Source: Hyphomicrobiaceae bacterium (GTDB lineage Bacteria > Pseudomonadota > Alphaproteobacteria > Rhizobiales > Hyphomicrobiaceae). From it: DNA of 64,000 nt. The stretch is taken from NCBI GenBank assembly GCA_030655135.1, contig JAURWC010000081.1:273026-337025 (forward strand). Reading direction: 5' to 3'. Of the stretch, positions 47,933 to 55,999 are shown one piece after another. The number at the start of each line of letters is the position of its first letter. The first letter of the stretch is position 1. Under the pieces are notes generated by a model, which was not told the DNA's origin, made no database searches, and was given only the letters and a program-made list of their open reading frames with translations. The translations under genes and the position numbers were made by a program.

Positions 47933-48652
47933 ATGACGCAGGCCGACTATCGTTCATCTGTGCGTTGGCTTTTGATAACGGATGCCGCCACGCGGCGTTT
48001 CGGAACACCGGAGTTTTGCCTCGAGCCACCTGAGCCTAACGGCTTCAATGTTTTCCGTTGGAAGCTACTTCAGTGGATGCGCGCAAACGGGCCTCGGGGC
48101 CGGGAGATGGTCCGTGACTCTTATTTGCTGATTGAGGGCGCTACTCGATCGTTTCTGGCTGAGGAAAAGCACCCCGCGATACGGGACCTCAAGCTTCTCA
48201 CAGACGAACCACTTGTGGACAATGCAAGTGCCGCTGCGCCGGACTGGTCCCTTCCGCCTTTTACTCTAAAGCCTGGCCGGCCGAATGTGAAAGGCCGACG
48301 GATCCAGTACGTTCAAGATCTTGCGCACGTCTTCAATCTATGGGGCAGGCGGATTGCTTCACGGTGGGAAGGTGGACTGCAGGGTGAGTTTGCTGAATTC
48401 CTTCGGCACGTACACGAGTGGCTGCCGCGAAATGAGCGAGCACAGCTTCTATCAGAAGACGAATTTGCTCGGCTAGCGCAGAAGGTTCCGAAGTATTTGC
48501 GCCAGATAACAGTTGCCAAGCCAAGGAGTAAGATGAAAGAGGCGGTCTCAACGCCTCACTCGCCTGAAATCAGCTTTTGCCGATATGTCCCAGACCGATC
48601 AGCGGAACCTAAATCTCGCAAGCAGGTCCTGGCGAAGAAGCGTCCTGGATAG
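47933..48652 (+). CDS. Unknown protein of the integrase-linked module
   Basis: 239 residues with no recognised domain, signal or membrane segment. It is hydrophilic, with W-rich helices (DYRSSVRWLLITDAATRRFG, KLLQWMRANGPRG, FNLWGRRIASRWEGGL) and a basic C-terminal tail (RSKMKEAV ... RKQVLAKKRPG), compatible with a DNA- or protein-binding role. The start has GGAGATGG about 7 bases upstream. It diverges from the AlpA-like gene, an arrangement typical of regulator-controlled promoters in small elements. Confidence 0.6.
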   Translation: MTQADYRSSVRWLLITDAATRRFGTPEFCLEPPEPNGFNVFRWKLLQWMRANGPRGREMVRDSYLLIEGATRSFLAEEKHPAIRDLKLLTDEPLVDNASAAAPDWSLPPFTLKPGRPNVKGRRIQYVQDLAHVFNLWGRRIASRWEGGLQGEFAEFLRHVHEWLPRNERAQLLSEDEFARLAQKVPKYLRQITVAKPRSKMKEAVSTPHSPEISFCRYVPDRSAEPKSRKQVLAKKRPG

Positions 48653-49791
48653 CAAAAACCATCCGAACGTATAAGTTGACCGTCGATCCGGAACCTTGAC
48701 GGTCAGCCGGCTTCCATCGCAGTGAAGGTCACTGCCCGATCGTTGCACAGTCTATCTGTCGGGTCGCGCGCCCAAAGCTATCGGGACGGCAGCAATTGTT
48801 GTCATCGACTCGACCGTCACGTACGGATTTATCACCGTCTCGTCAGCTGGCGTGCGATCTCGCGCGGTGACCGTCACAGGCTGGTATGATAGTCAGCGCC
48901 CAGTCACCGATGACGGTCAGCACCTCCGCTATCGTTGCACGGTCCATCTGTTGGATCGCGCGTCCAGCTATCCGGTCGAATTGTTGTCATCGACACGACG
49001 GTCACGGGGGATTTACCACCGTCTCGTCAGCTGCCAAGCGACGTCGCGCGCTAACCGTCACAGACTGGTGTGGCAGTCAGGGCCTAGTCGTCTATGACGG
49101 TCAGCGCTTCCGCTACCGTCGCACGATCTATCCATCGGGTCGCGCGTCCAAACTATTCGGACGGCAGCTTGTGGTCCTCGACACCACAGTTACGGGCGGG
49201 TTGGTGATTGCAGCTTTGATAAAGCTTCCTGCGCGACGCTTTCAGGGGCGGGCGACATCCTCGGTCGTCAGCTCTCCACGGGTCGTCAAGGATTCTGCTC
49301 TACGCGCGCCATAGTCTGATTTTCGCGTATATTTGAGCGCAGGATTATGATCCAAGGTTGGGAGCAACATATAGAATACCGCTTTTGGCTTCTTGCTCTC
49401 GTGGCACCAACTTATGGCACCGCAATCCGGTTTTATGGCACCGTCGGTGGCGCGGTGCCGCGGACCATCATTATTGGCACTGCCCCAGCTTGCGGCGCCG
49501 ATCGTTAATCGCATCGACCCGCCCGAAGTCCTCGGACACGCTTCTAAAGCTCTTGCTTGCCTGTCGCAAAGAGATCGCGAATGAGCAGGCCACAGGACGA
49601 TGATGCGATCGAGCAGAGCCTGAAAGCCATCCTGGCCTCCTCAAATATTGCGCAACAGAATCTTGTGAACGAACAAGGGCGCACCGCGGACTGTCTCGAC
49701 CTCAAACGTGGAAAACGGGGCCACATCAAACCTAGGTGTCCGCGCACTGGTGTATAGATCTCAGCGAAGACCTAGAAACGGGGAGCACCGT
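48653..49791. other. Gene-poor stretch, 1.14 kb, containing tandem repeats
   Basis: The first half is a set of three imperfect repeats (see 48697-49210). The second half has no confident gene. A 58-codon open frame at 49581-49757 lacks similarity and is not called. Near 49.41-49.45 kb the short string TATGGCACCG occurs twice. The hsdM ribosome site lies at the end. Confidence 0.45.
48697..49210 (+). repeat. Three imperfect ~184-213 bp tandem repeats
   Basis: Units begin at GACGGTCAG at 48697, 48912 and 49096. Shared blocks in order are: TCGCGCGTCCA, CTAT-CGG, TTGTCATCGACACGACGGTCA, ACCGTCTCGTCAGCTG, CGCGCG-TAACCGTCACAG-CTGG and GTCAG. The last unit is partial. Reading frames such as DGQRFRYRRTIYPSGRAS recur but are broken between units, so this is either a decayed protein repeat or a non-coding array. 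Confidence 0.7.
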
Positions 49792-52207
49792 ATGCGCCGC
49801 CTGACCTTGCCGCAGCTCGAACACCACCTGTTCGGGGCCCCCGACATCCTGCGCGGCAAGATGGATGCCTCCGAGTTCAAGGAGTACATTTTTGGCATGC
49901 TGTTCTTGAAGCGGGCGTCGGATCAGTTCGATGCCCGCCGCGAGGATATCATCAAAGAGCAGGTCGAGACGCGCGGCCGGTCACAACAAGAAGCCGAGGA
50001 GCGCGCCGAGTCGCCAGACTTCTATGCCGCTCCAAGCTTCTTCGTGCCGAAGCGAGCCCGTTGGCCAAAATTGCGTGACGATCTGCACGAGAACGTCGGC
50101 GACGGACTTAACAAAGCGCTCGGTGCCCTGGAAGAGGTGAACCCGAGCCTCGACGGCGTGCTGCATCACATCGACTTTACCCGAACCGTCGGCAAGAGCC
50201 GCATCCCGGACGCCCGCCTGCGCGAGCTGATCCAGCACTTCAACAAGTACCGCCTGCGCAACGAGGACTTTGAGTTCCCGGACCTACTCGGCGCAGCCTA
50301 CGAGTATCTCATCGGTGAGTTCGCGGATTCCGCCGGCAAGAAGGGCGGCGAGTTCTACACGCCGCGCGCCGTCGTTCGCATGATGGTGCGCCTTATCGAT
50401 CCGAAGCCGGGGATGCGCGTCTATGATCCGTGCTCGGGCTCCGGCGGCATGCTGATCCTCTCGCATGAGCACGTCAAAGAGCATGGCGGCGACCCGCGCA
50501 ACCTCAGCCTCTACGGCCAGGAGGATAACGGCGGCGTTTGGTCTATCTCCAAGATGAACATGATCCTGCACGGCATCGCCGATGCGGACCTTCGTAACGG
50601 CGACACGCTGACGGACCCGCAGCATACCGAAGGGGGCGAGCTGATGCGCTTTGACCGCGTCATCACCAATCCGCCCTTTTCGCAGAACTACAGCCGCTCG
50701 AGGGACATGAAGTACCAGGAGCGGTTCAGTTATGGCTGGTGCCCCGAAAGCGGGAAGAAGGCCGACTTAATGTTTGCGCAGCACATGCTGGCCGTGCTTC
50801 GGCCGGGCGGTATGGTGGCAACCGTTATGCCCCACGGTGTGCTGTTTCGCGGCGGCGAGGAACGCACGATCCGCGAAGGCGTCATCAAAGACGATCTGCT
50901 GGAGGCCGTGATCGGGCTCGGCCCGAACCTGTTCTACGGCACTGGAATTCCGGCCTGCGTGCTCATTCTAAGGGCCAAAGGCGCTAAGCCCAAGGAGCGG
51001 CGCGGCAAGATCCTGTTCATCAACGCCGACGCCGAGTACCGCGAGGGCCGCGCGCAGAACTACCTCGACCCCGAACACGTCGAAAAGATCGTTAGCGCCT
51101 TCCAGCGGTTCGAGGCGATCCCCGGCTTCGCGGAGATCGTCGAGTTGGCCAAATTGAAGGAAGAAGAGCACAACCTCAACATCCGCCGCTATGCCGACAA
51201 CGCACCACCGCCGCAACCGCACGATGTGCGCGCGCATCTGGTTGGCGGCGTGCCGAAGGCCGAGGTCGAAGCCACGGCCGCACTATTCAAGGCGCACGGC
51301 TTCGATCCGGCGTATGCCCTGGTCGAGCGCGACGACAAGTATCTCGATTACAAGCCGGCGCTGGCAAAGAAGGCAGAGCTAAAAATACTTGTCGAGGCGG
51401 ATGCGGGCGTGAAGGCACAGGAGGCTTTACTCTTCAAGGCGTTCGAGATCTGGTGGACGGAACACGAAGCGGCGATCTCGGCACTGCCAAATACGAAGGC
51501 CGTGATGAAGCTCCGCGCCGAGCTACTCAAGTCATTCGGTGAAGCGCTGGTGCCGATCGGGCTGCTCGACCGATTTCAGGTGTCCGGCGCGGTCGCGACG
51601 TGGTGGAACGACGCCCAGTTCGACATGCGCTCGCTCGCCGAGCATGGCTTCACGGGCGTAGTCGAAGGCTGGGTTACCACCATCGTCCGCACTCGGCGAC
51701 GAGAAGGCCTCCAAGACGCCGATCGAACATCCGCTGATTCACCGGCTGCTCCCCAAACTCAAGCACGAGATCGAGGCGCTGGAAGCCAAGATCGCTGAGT
51801 TAGATGGCACAATCAAAGCCGGGACACCGTCCGAGGAGGAGAACGGCGAGGAGCCCGAGGAGAGCGACGTGTCGCTGACCGACGAAGAACTGAAGACGCT
51901 CAAGAAGGAACTGTCGTCTGAGAAAAAGACGATGAAGAGGCTGAAGGAGAGCTTGGCCGAGCTGCTGACGAAGGCCGGCTCGGAGGTCATGGAAACGCAA
52001 GCCAAGGAGATGGTGCTCGCGATCCTCAAAGACAATCTGGTTTGGGAGCTAAACCGCAAGGTCACGGCGCATCGGCAGCGCGTGGTCGCTGCGCTCGAAG
52101 TCTGGTGGGACAAGTATCGTGTCACGCTAAGGGCGATCGAGGGCGAGCGGGATGCTGCGAAAGCCAAGTTGGACCGGTTCATGCGGGGGTTAGGTTATGC
52201 AAACTAA
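49792..52207 (+). pseudogene. hsdM: Type I restriction-modification M subunit, frameshifted (orphan)
   Basis: The first frame (49792-51798) encodes an N-terminal helical domain ([18 protein letters not shown]) and an N6-adenine methyltransferase domain with motif I DPCSGSGG (from residue 212) and motif IV NPPF (N293). After GWVTTIV near 51687 a one-base shift gives an unrelated tail to a stop at 51798. The other frame continues the true protein ([19 protein letters not shown] ... LTDEELKTLKKELS ... FMRGLGYAN) to 52207. The coiled-coil tail is lost from the main product; catalysis might survive. No hsdS or hsdR is present nearby. Confidence 0.85.
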
Positions 52208-52367
52208 CCTGTCGTACGCCAAAAATTTTGGCGTACTATCGAGAGAACAATGCCGGACTATCGTCAGCGCAAGGAGTGGTTGGATACAGCCGGCGGGCAA
52301 TTTGCGGAGCTATGATTGGACGCAATACTGCGATGTGTCAGAAAGCAAACACACGGCCACGGGATGG
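52208..52367. other. Short intergenic region between hsdM remnant and tRNA fragment
   Basis: 160 bases with an inverted repeat CGTACGCCAAAAATTTTGGCGTAC at 52212-52235 that is a near-perfect palindrome and AT-rich in its centre; it can form a strong hairpin and may terminate the hsdM transcript. No gene. Confidence 0.5.
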
Positions 52368-52414
52368 CGCACCCGGTAGGATTCGAACCTACGACCTCTG
52401 CCTTCGGAGGGCAG
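52368..52414 (-). tRNA. 3' fragment of tRNA-Arg(CCG), probable attachment-site remnant
   Basis: On the minus strand the anticodon arm CTGCC-CTCCGAA-GGCAG, variable loop, T arm (GTAGG-TTCGAAT-CCTAC) and 3' acceptor CGGGTGC are intact. There is no D arm or 5' acceptor. The remaining 47 bases are the part usually duplicated when an integrase uses a tRNA 3' end. The truncated edge faces right, towards an integrase remnant, so the displaced fragment marks the left end of an old insertion whose complete tRNA should lie to the right, outside this window. Confidence 0.8.
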
Positions 52415-52550
52415 GGTTGGGCGCCAACCGCGGACCCGTTCGGACGACAAAACCTCATAAAACGCCGGCATCTAATCCAGGGTTGTCCGAACCTGTCCCC
52501 CAACGTATTCCATACGCATTCCATACATGTGGAAAGAAGCGGCTGGGCGA

Positions 52551-52796
52551 ATGACGATGGACTTGAGCAGACTTGGGGAGCGAGGCCGGCTAAAGGCACG
52601 GCGGGAACCGCACTGGCAGAGGCTCCGCGCGGGATGCTTCCTTGGCTTCCGTCCCTCAAAGCGCGGGGGCAAGGGATCGTGGATTGCCGCGCCTATGACG
52701 AGGATGCCGGGAAATATCGCGTCATGTCCCTTGGCGACTTCGGCACGCTGCCGGGCAATGAAATGTTCGCTGCCGCCAAAAGGGAGGCCGGGGGCG
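52551..52796 (+). pseudogene. N-terminal remnant of a tyrosine recombinase next to a tRNA fragment
   Basis: From ATG 52551 the frame gives LSRLGERGRLKARREPHWQR and GCFLGFRPSKRGGKGSWIA. A frameshift follows, and another frame gives CRAYDEDAGKYRVMSLGDFG and TLPGNEMFAAAKREA. Both belong to the N-terminal arm-binding part of tRNA-targeting integrases. The catalytic domain is gone after about 52796. Position beside the tRNA-Arg fragment fits an integrase at the end of its element. Confidence 0.7.
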
Positions 52797-53238
52797 CGTT
52801 GATGGCACCTCATCACGATGAGCGACATAGGGCGCTGATGCTTGCCGGATTGCCGACGCCAGTGCTCCCCTTGTCGCGAGTGCCCTGCGTAAACGACGGC
52901 ATCATCCCTGATCACGAAGAACGATCGCGGAACCGCCGAGGCACAGCTTTTCATTTGCTCGCTTCTATAAATTCTGCGCTTCACACGACAACGAATAGTA
53001 GTAGTCATGACGGCCTCATTTCATTTCACTGGCCCGTGCTGCTCGGCTGAGGCAGCGCGTCAGTACCCCACACGTAGTAATTGTCGGATGTGGATATTGG
53101 TCATCGTAGGACTCATTCTTGTCGGCGGGCTGCTGTCGATCAGCCGCATGATGGACAACCCGGCCAGCATTCCTCACTCAGCGCGACCGAGAGCCCAGTC
53201 ACCAACGGTCGGTAAGCGACCCAACAAAAGGTTTTCAA
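52797..53238. other. Stretch of 442 bp without a confident gene
   Basis: A 53089 ATG begins a hydrophobic stretch (MWILVIVGLILVGGLLSI) but its frame runs on into the next gene with no stop, so no gene is called. A decayed open frame continues from the integrase remnant. No repeats. Confidence 0.35.
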
Positions 53239-53511
53239 ATGAGCACCGACAAGCCGAAGCCGGATGTAGACAAGAAGACCGCGAAGGGCGCGGGCGAAGG
53301 TGGCTTTGGCCCTCATCCGGAAACTCCTGGTCCACCCGAACACCTCGACCCTCATAGCTACGGAACCCCGGCTAAAGGCGACGATGCCAAAGAGCCTGAA
53401 GACAACAGCAAGCCTGTGTCACCGCAGCCGTCATCTGATCCAAAAGGATCGGGGCACGAGAGCGCGAAGGGCGGCTTGCCTGAAAAGCAGCCCACGACGA
53501 AGGAACAATAA
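53239..53511 (+). CDS. Small hydrophilic disordered protein
   Basis: 90 residues, rich in Lys, Pro, Gly and Asp (MSTDKPKPDVDKK, GPHPETPGPPEHLDPH), with almost no hydrophobic positions, so it is probably intrinsically disordered and soluble. The start has AAAAGG about 8 bases upstream. No family is recognised. It belongs to a run of seven very small genes in the same direction (53.2-54.9 kb). The composition resembles stress-related hydrophilic proteins, but that is only an analogy. Confidence 0.6.
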   Translation: MSTDKPKPDVDKKTAKGAGEGGFGPHPETPGPPEHLDPHSYGTPAKGDDAKEPEDNSKPVSPQPSSDPKGSGHESAKGGLPEKQPTTKEQ

Positions 53512-53586
53512 TCCTTGGGAACGTAAACTGAACTGATAAACTTCTGATGTGCTCTGTCGCACTGATGGACTTGGAAGGCAGCCTCA

Positions 53587-53787
53587 ATGAGCAATTCCCA
53601 GGAGAAGCGTAATGCTCGGATCGCCGAACTAAAGGGATACCGCCTGGAGAAGGTTGGCAAAGGGCTTCATCACGGACGGTTTTCCATCGTAAACATCACA
53701 GAAGGCGCGCGCGTGCGCTCAGATGTCCCCGGTGACGAGTTCACCTTCTCGCTCGATGAAGCCGAAGCCTGGCTGAATGCGAAGTGA
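53587..53787 (+). CDS. Small hypothetical protein
   Basis: 66 residues, charged N-terminal helix (MSNSQEKRNARIAELKGYRLEK) then a beta-rich half (GRFSIVNITEG, GDEFTFSLDEAEAWLNAK). It is soluble, with no signal. A ribosome site (GGAAGG) lies about 8 bases upstream. A GTG start of the next short gene overlaps its stop by four bases (GTGA), suggesting coupled translation. A GGAAC lies 62 bases upstream but without a matching GTT. Function unknown. Confidence 0.65.
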   Translation: MSNSQEKRNARIAELKGYRLEKVGKGLHHGRFSIVNITEGARVRSDVPGDEFTFSLDEAEAWLNAK

Positions 53788-53954
53788 TCGATGTGCGGGG
53801 CGAGCTTCCCGCTGGAAGCAATCAACAATATTGGCTAGCGGCCCTTGCGTTGCTGTTTGCGACGCTTGCGGGAACCTTCTCTCTGCTGGCGCGTGATTTA
53901 GGCAGAAGCGAGCCACTGCTCGGGTCCACCCAAGCAAAAGCACTCGTTCCATGA
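53784..53954 (+). CDS. 56-residue single-pass membrane protein overlapping the preceding stop
   Basis: GTG at 53784 overlaps the previous TGA in a GTGA arrangement. The protein has a short polar N-terminus (VIDVRGELPAGSNQQY), one hydrophobic helix (WLAALALLFATLAGTFSLLA) and a short polar tail ending KALVP. Coupled translation is the main evidence. No family is recognised. Confidence 0.5.
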   Translation: MIDVRGELPAGSNQQYWLAALALLFATLAGTFSLLARDLGRSEPLLGSTQAKALVP

Positions 53955-54020
53955 GGGTGCCGGATTGATCACCTCATCCGGCGCTCTCGCTTTTATAGTC
54001 AGTTTGAAAGTTGAAAGCCC

Positions 54021-54206
54021 ATGCCCCGGAATGTTCAAGGCAAAACGACTGAGACACCGCGAGAGTCCACACAGGCTGAGAACTCGCCGAACACTTTTGT
54101 CATTCTCATTGTGTCGCTGACCGTGCTTGTGGCCATCGGTGTTGCGGTTCTTTGGTACTTCGGCGTGTTTCCAGGAACGACACCGCCTGCGCCCGTTCAA
54201 CGATAG
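54021..54206 (+). CDS. Small single-pass membrane protein
   Basis: 61 residues: a polar Thr/Glu-rich N-terminus (MPRNVQGKTTETPRES), one transmembrane helix (FVILIVSLTVLVAIGVAVLWYF, residues about 26-47) and a Pro-rich tail. It could be a stress-type inner membrane peptide. The ribosome site is weak. It is followed 10 bases later by another small gene, so they may be cotranscribed. Confidence 0.55.
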   Translation: MPRNVQGKTTETPRESTQAENSPNTFVILIVSLTVLVAIGVAVLWYFGVFPGTTPPAPVQR

Positions 54207-54216
54207 GATCACGCTC

Positions 54217-54411
54217 ATGACGGACACCAAGAAGAACGAGCATCTTCCATATGGCGAGGGCCAACGGGAGCAGTATGGCGAAGGCCAAGATTATCGCCCC
54301 GAAGACAAAACCGAGGCAGTCGACAAGAAAGACAAGGGAGGTTTTGCGGGAGGCGAGCGCCCTAACGAGAAAGGGACCTCAAGTCGCGAAGAGCCAGACA
54401 AGGCCAAGTAG
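54217..54411 (+). CDS. Small highly charged, disordered protein
   Basis: 64 residues almost entirely of charged and polar type (MTDTKKNEHLPYGEGQREQY, GGERPNEKGTSSREEPDKAK). An imperfect internal repeat YGEGQ occurs twice. AGGATC precedes the start. A GGAAC-N16-GTT sequence lies at 54174-54197, inside the end of the previous gene, so separate stress-induced transcription is possible. Function unknown. Confidence 0.6.
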   Translation: MTDTKKNEHLPYGEGQREQYGEGQDYRPEDKTEAVDKKDKGGFAGGERPNEKGTSSREEPDKAK

Positions 54412-54431
54412 GTTCGGTGAAAGGACAGCAC

Positions 54432-54626
54432 ATGCGCTCGGTCAACGGCACCATCGCTAATCTAAGTCTGGCGGACGATGCGGTCATCGTCGATGTCAAA
54501 GGCGATGACGGCCTCGCTTATACACTGTCTACGTCAAACGATACAGTTGAGAAGCAGGGCTTAATCGTTGGACAAGCGATCTCAGTGGTCGTTGGTGACG
54601 ATGGGGCCGCCATCGGGCTTGGATAG
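54432..54626 (+). CDS. Small beta-rich hypothetical protein
   Basis: 64 residues (MRSVNGTIANLSLADDAVIV ... SVVVGDDGAAIGLG) with alternating hydrophobic residues suggesting a small beta barrel, like an OB or SH3 fold. The ATG has AAAGGA 6 bases upstream; a GTG at 54417 is an alternative. It lies 14 bases before the next small gene. Function unknown. Confidence 0.6.
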   Translation: MRSVNGTIANLSLADDAVIVDVKGDDGLAYTLSTSNDTVEKQGLIVGQAISVVVGDDGAAIGLG

Positions 54627-54640
54627 AGCGAGGTAAGTGC

Positions 54641-54862
54641 ATGTCATCCTGGCGCGAACTGTTCGGCTTCCAACTCGATAATCAACCCAGTTACGATCTA
54701 GTCCACGAGCGGTGGCGCGAGCGCGCGAAGGCACAGAAGGCAGACCAACCGAAAATCAATGAGCTAGGCGTCGCGCTTGGACTAGCACGAACCGAGCTTC
54801 GTATAAGTGATGATGACACCGTCCATCCCGAACAACTTCTTACCGTTGCAGACCGCAATTGA
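54641..54862 (+). CDS. Small protein with weak J-domain resemblance
   Basis: 73 residues. The stretch SYDLVHERWRERAKAQKAD then PKINELGVALGLARTEL has the helix pattern of a DnaJ J-domain's helices II and III, but the catalytic HPD tripeptide is not present. It could be a degenerate J-like protein or an unrelated helical protein. GAGG lies about 8 bases upstream of the ATG. It ends the run of small genes. Confidence 0.5.
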   Translation: MSSWRELFGFQLDNQPSYDLVHERWRERAKAQKADQPKINELGVALGLARTELRISDDDTVHPEQLLTVADRN

Positions 54863-54910
54863 AAATGAAGACCGCTGAAATCGAGGTTGCGCCACCTCGT
54901 GAATTTGTGC

Positions 54911-55231
54911 TCAGCTAGCCGAGGGCTTCTTCTCAATCATAAGCGAACCCCGTGTTCGGACGACTTTTTCGACCGTCTGAGCAAACTTTTCCAAGAACCA
55001 GGGTAGCATCACTTCAAGTCGAAGATCCGTGTCGCGAACCTCAACCGTGCCGCTTGCCGCCTGCCCGAGTGCACGAACGCGAAATTGCAACTGATCACCC
55101 GACCATACCTCTTCTTCGACTTGAAGGACCGGAAACGAGGCTGCAGCTTTCGACAAGCTGGGGCGAAGTCGGCGCAATGCCTCTTCCTTGCCGAGACTGT
55201 GGGGAAGGACAACAATAAGTGGCTTGGACAT
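54911..55231 (-). CDS. Polyhydroxyalkanoic-acid-system family protein
   Basis: 106 residues with the typical start MSKPLIVVLPHSLGKEEALR and the RPSLSKAAASF and VMLPWFLEKFAQTVEKVV blocks of the PHA granule-associated small protein family. These proteins are linked to storage polymer metabolism, with an unclear biochemical role. No PHA synthase gene is nearby. The start MSKP is preferred over an upstream TTG. Confidence 0.8.
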   Translation of the reverse strand: MSKPLIVVLPHSLGKEEALRRLRPSLSKAAASFPVLQVEEEVWSGDQLQFRVRALGQAASGTVEVRDTDLRLEVMLPWFLEKFAQTVEKVVRTRGSLMIEKKPSAS

Positions 55232-55238
55232 GCGCAAC

Positions 55239-55850
55239 CTATCGGGTGGTAGTCCGCTGACAAGTCTCTCGCCACTGCTCTTTCGACATATGATTGGCGG
55301 GATCGAACGCAGTCATGCATTCTTCAACACTCTTACCGTAAGCGCCGGTGTCCGTTGTGCTGGAACGCTCGCCCATCCCTTGGATCCCGCCTGTACCGGG
55401 CTGGTTGGGATTTGGTTTCCCATCTTGAGCCGTGGCGGGCGCATTGCCTCCTCGAAAATTAGGTTCGACAGTCGTTGAATTCTGTCCGTTGGTGCCTTGT
55501 GAGCCTGTCGCTCCTTGGGGGTTGGTGCCGGTCACTCCTTGACCGCTACGCGGTGTTCCAGGTGTAGCGCCGGGAGACGTCCCTGAACTTTGCGATGGTT
55601 GTGCGCTGTTGCCGGGAGATGGCACCGCATTTGGGGCCACTGCTCGATTATTCGTGGTCCCGTTCGTTGGTCCCGCGCGGCTCGGAGATGTTGCGGACGG
55701 TGTACCGCCGCTTCTAGATGGACCAGTCGTTCCGCTCGAACTTGATCCCGAAGAACCTGATGTCCCACCGCTTGTCTGAGCGATGACGGAAGAAGCCGGG
55801 AGCAAAGCTATTATTGAGCAAGCGAAAACAGCATATTTTTGAGAGTTCAT
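55239..55850 (-). CDS. Secreted low-complexity protein with conserved C-terminal Cys motif
   Basis: 203 residues: signal peptide (MNSQKYAVFACSIIALLPASSVIA), a disordered Ser/Gly/Thr/Pro/Asn-rich stretch (about 25-165) and a compact tail SVEECMTAFDPANHMSKEQW then RETCQR, with two Cys. The C-terminal signature occurs in many small secreted proteins of Bradyrhizobium-type bacteria, to my knowledge without known function. An EcfG-like promoter lies 27-51 bases upstream. Confidence 0.75.
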   Translation of the reverse strand: MNSQKYAVFACSIIALLPASSVIAQTSGGTSGSSGSSSSGTTGPSRSGGTPSATSPSRAGPTNGTTNNRAVAPNAVPSPGNSAQPSQSSGTSPGATPGTPRSGQGVTGTNPQGATGSQGTNGQNSTTVEPNFRGGNAPATAQDGKPNPNQPGTGGIQGMGERSSTTDTGAYGKSVEECMTAFDPANHMSKEQWRETCQRTTTR

Positions 55851-55876
55851 AACGTCTCCAATTCGGTTTGAAGACG

Positions 55877-55901
55877 AACTCCACCTTTCTCGTTACGTTC
55901 C
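55877..55901 (-). promoter_or_regulatory. EcfG-like promoter GGAAC-N17-GTT
   Basis: On the minus strand GGAAC (55897-55901) and GTT (55877-55879) are 17 bases apart, 27 bases before the secreted low-complexity protein start. Confidence 0.5.
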
Positions 55902-55942
55902 AATTTGCATTGCGGTTTGGGGGATGTTGGCTGGGTGAGAAG

Positions 55943-55977
55943 AAAGGCCACCCTGTCGATTAAACAGGATGGCCTTG
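55943..55977 (-). terminator. Terminator of the small secreted protein gene at 56.0-56.3 kb
   Basis: AAGGCCATCCTGT, a 7-base loop, then ACAGGGTGGCCTT form a 13-bp stem with one G-T pair. The stem is followed in the direction of transcription by TTTCTTCTC. It is 23 bases after the stop of the secreted protein at 56000. Confidence 0.75.
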
Positions 55978-55999
55978 ATAATTTGGCGTGAAGCAAATT

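Noticed and set aside
48697..49210. CRISPR array
   Set aside because: Repeats are ~190 bp, imperfect and only three; no short identical repeats with unique spacers, and no cas genes are in the window.
49581..49757. A 58-codon frame (MSRPQDDDAIEQSLKA...) before hsdM
   Set aside because: No ribosome site, no family, and it overlaps the hsdM upstream region; retained only as a note.
52264..52659. Minus-strand frame over the tRNA fragment
   Set aside because: Covers the tRNA sequence itself and has no homologous domain.
52316..53050. Plus-strand frame containing HPVGFEPTTSAFGG
   Set aside because: This peptide is the typical spurious translation of the opposite strand of a tRNA; the frame joins the tRNA fragment with a broken integrase.
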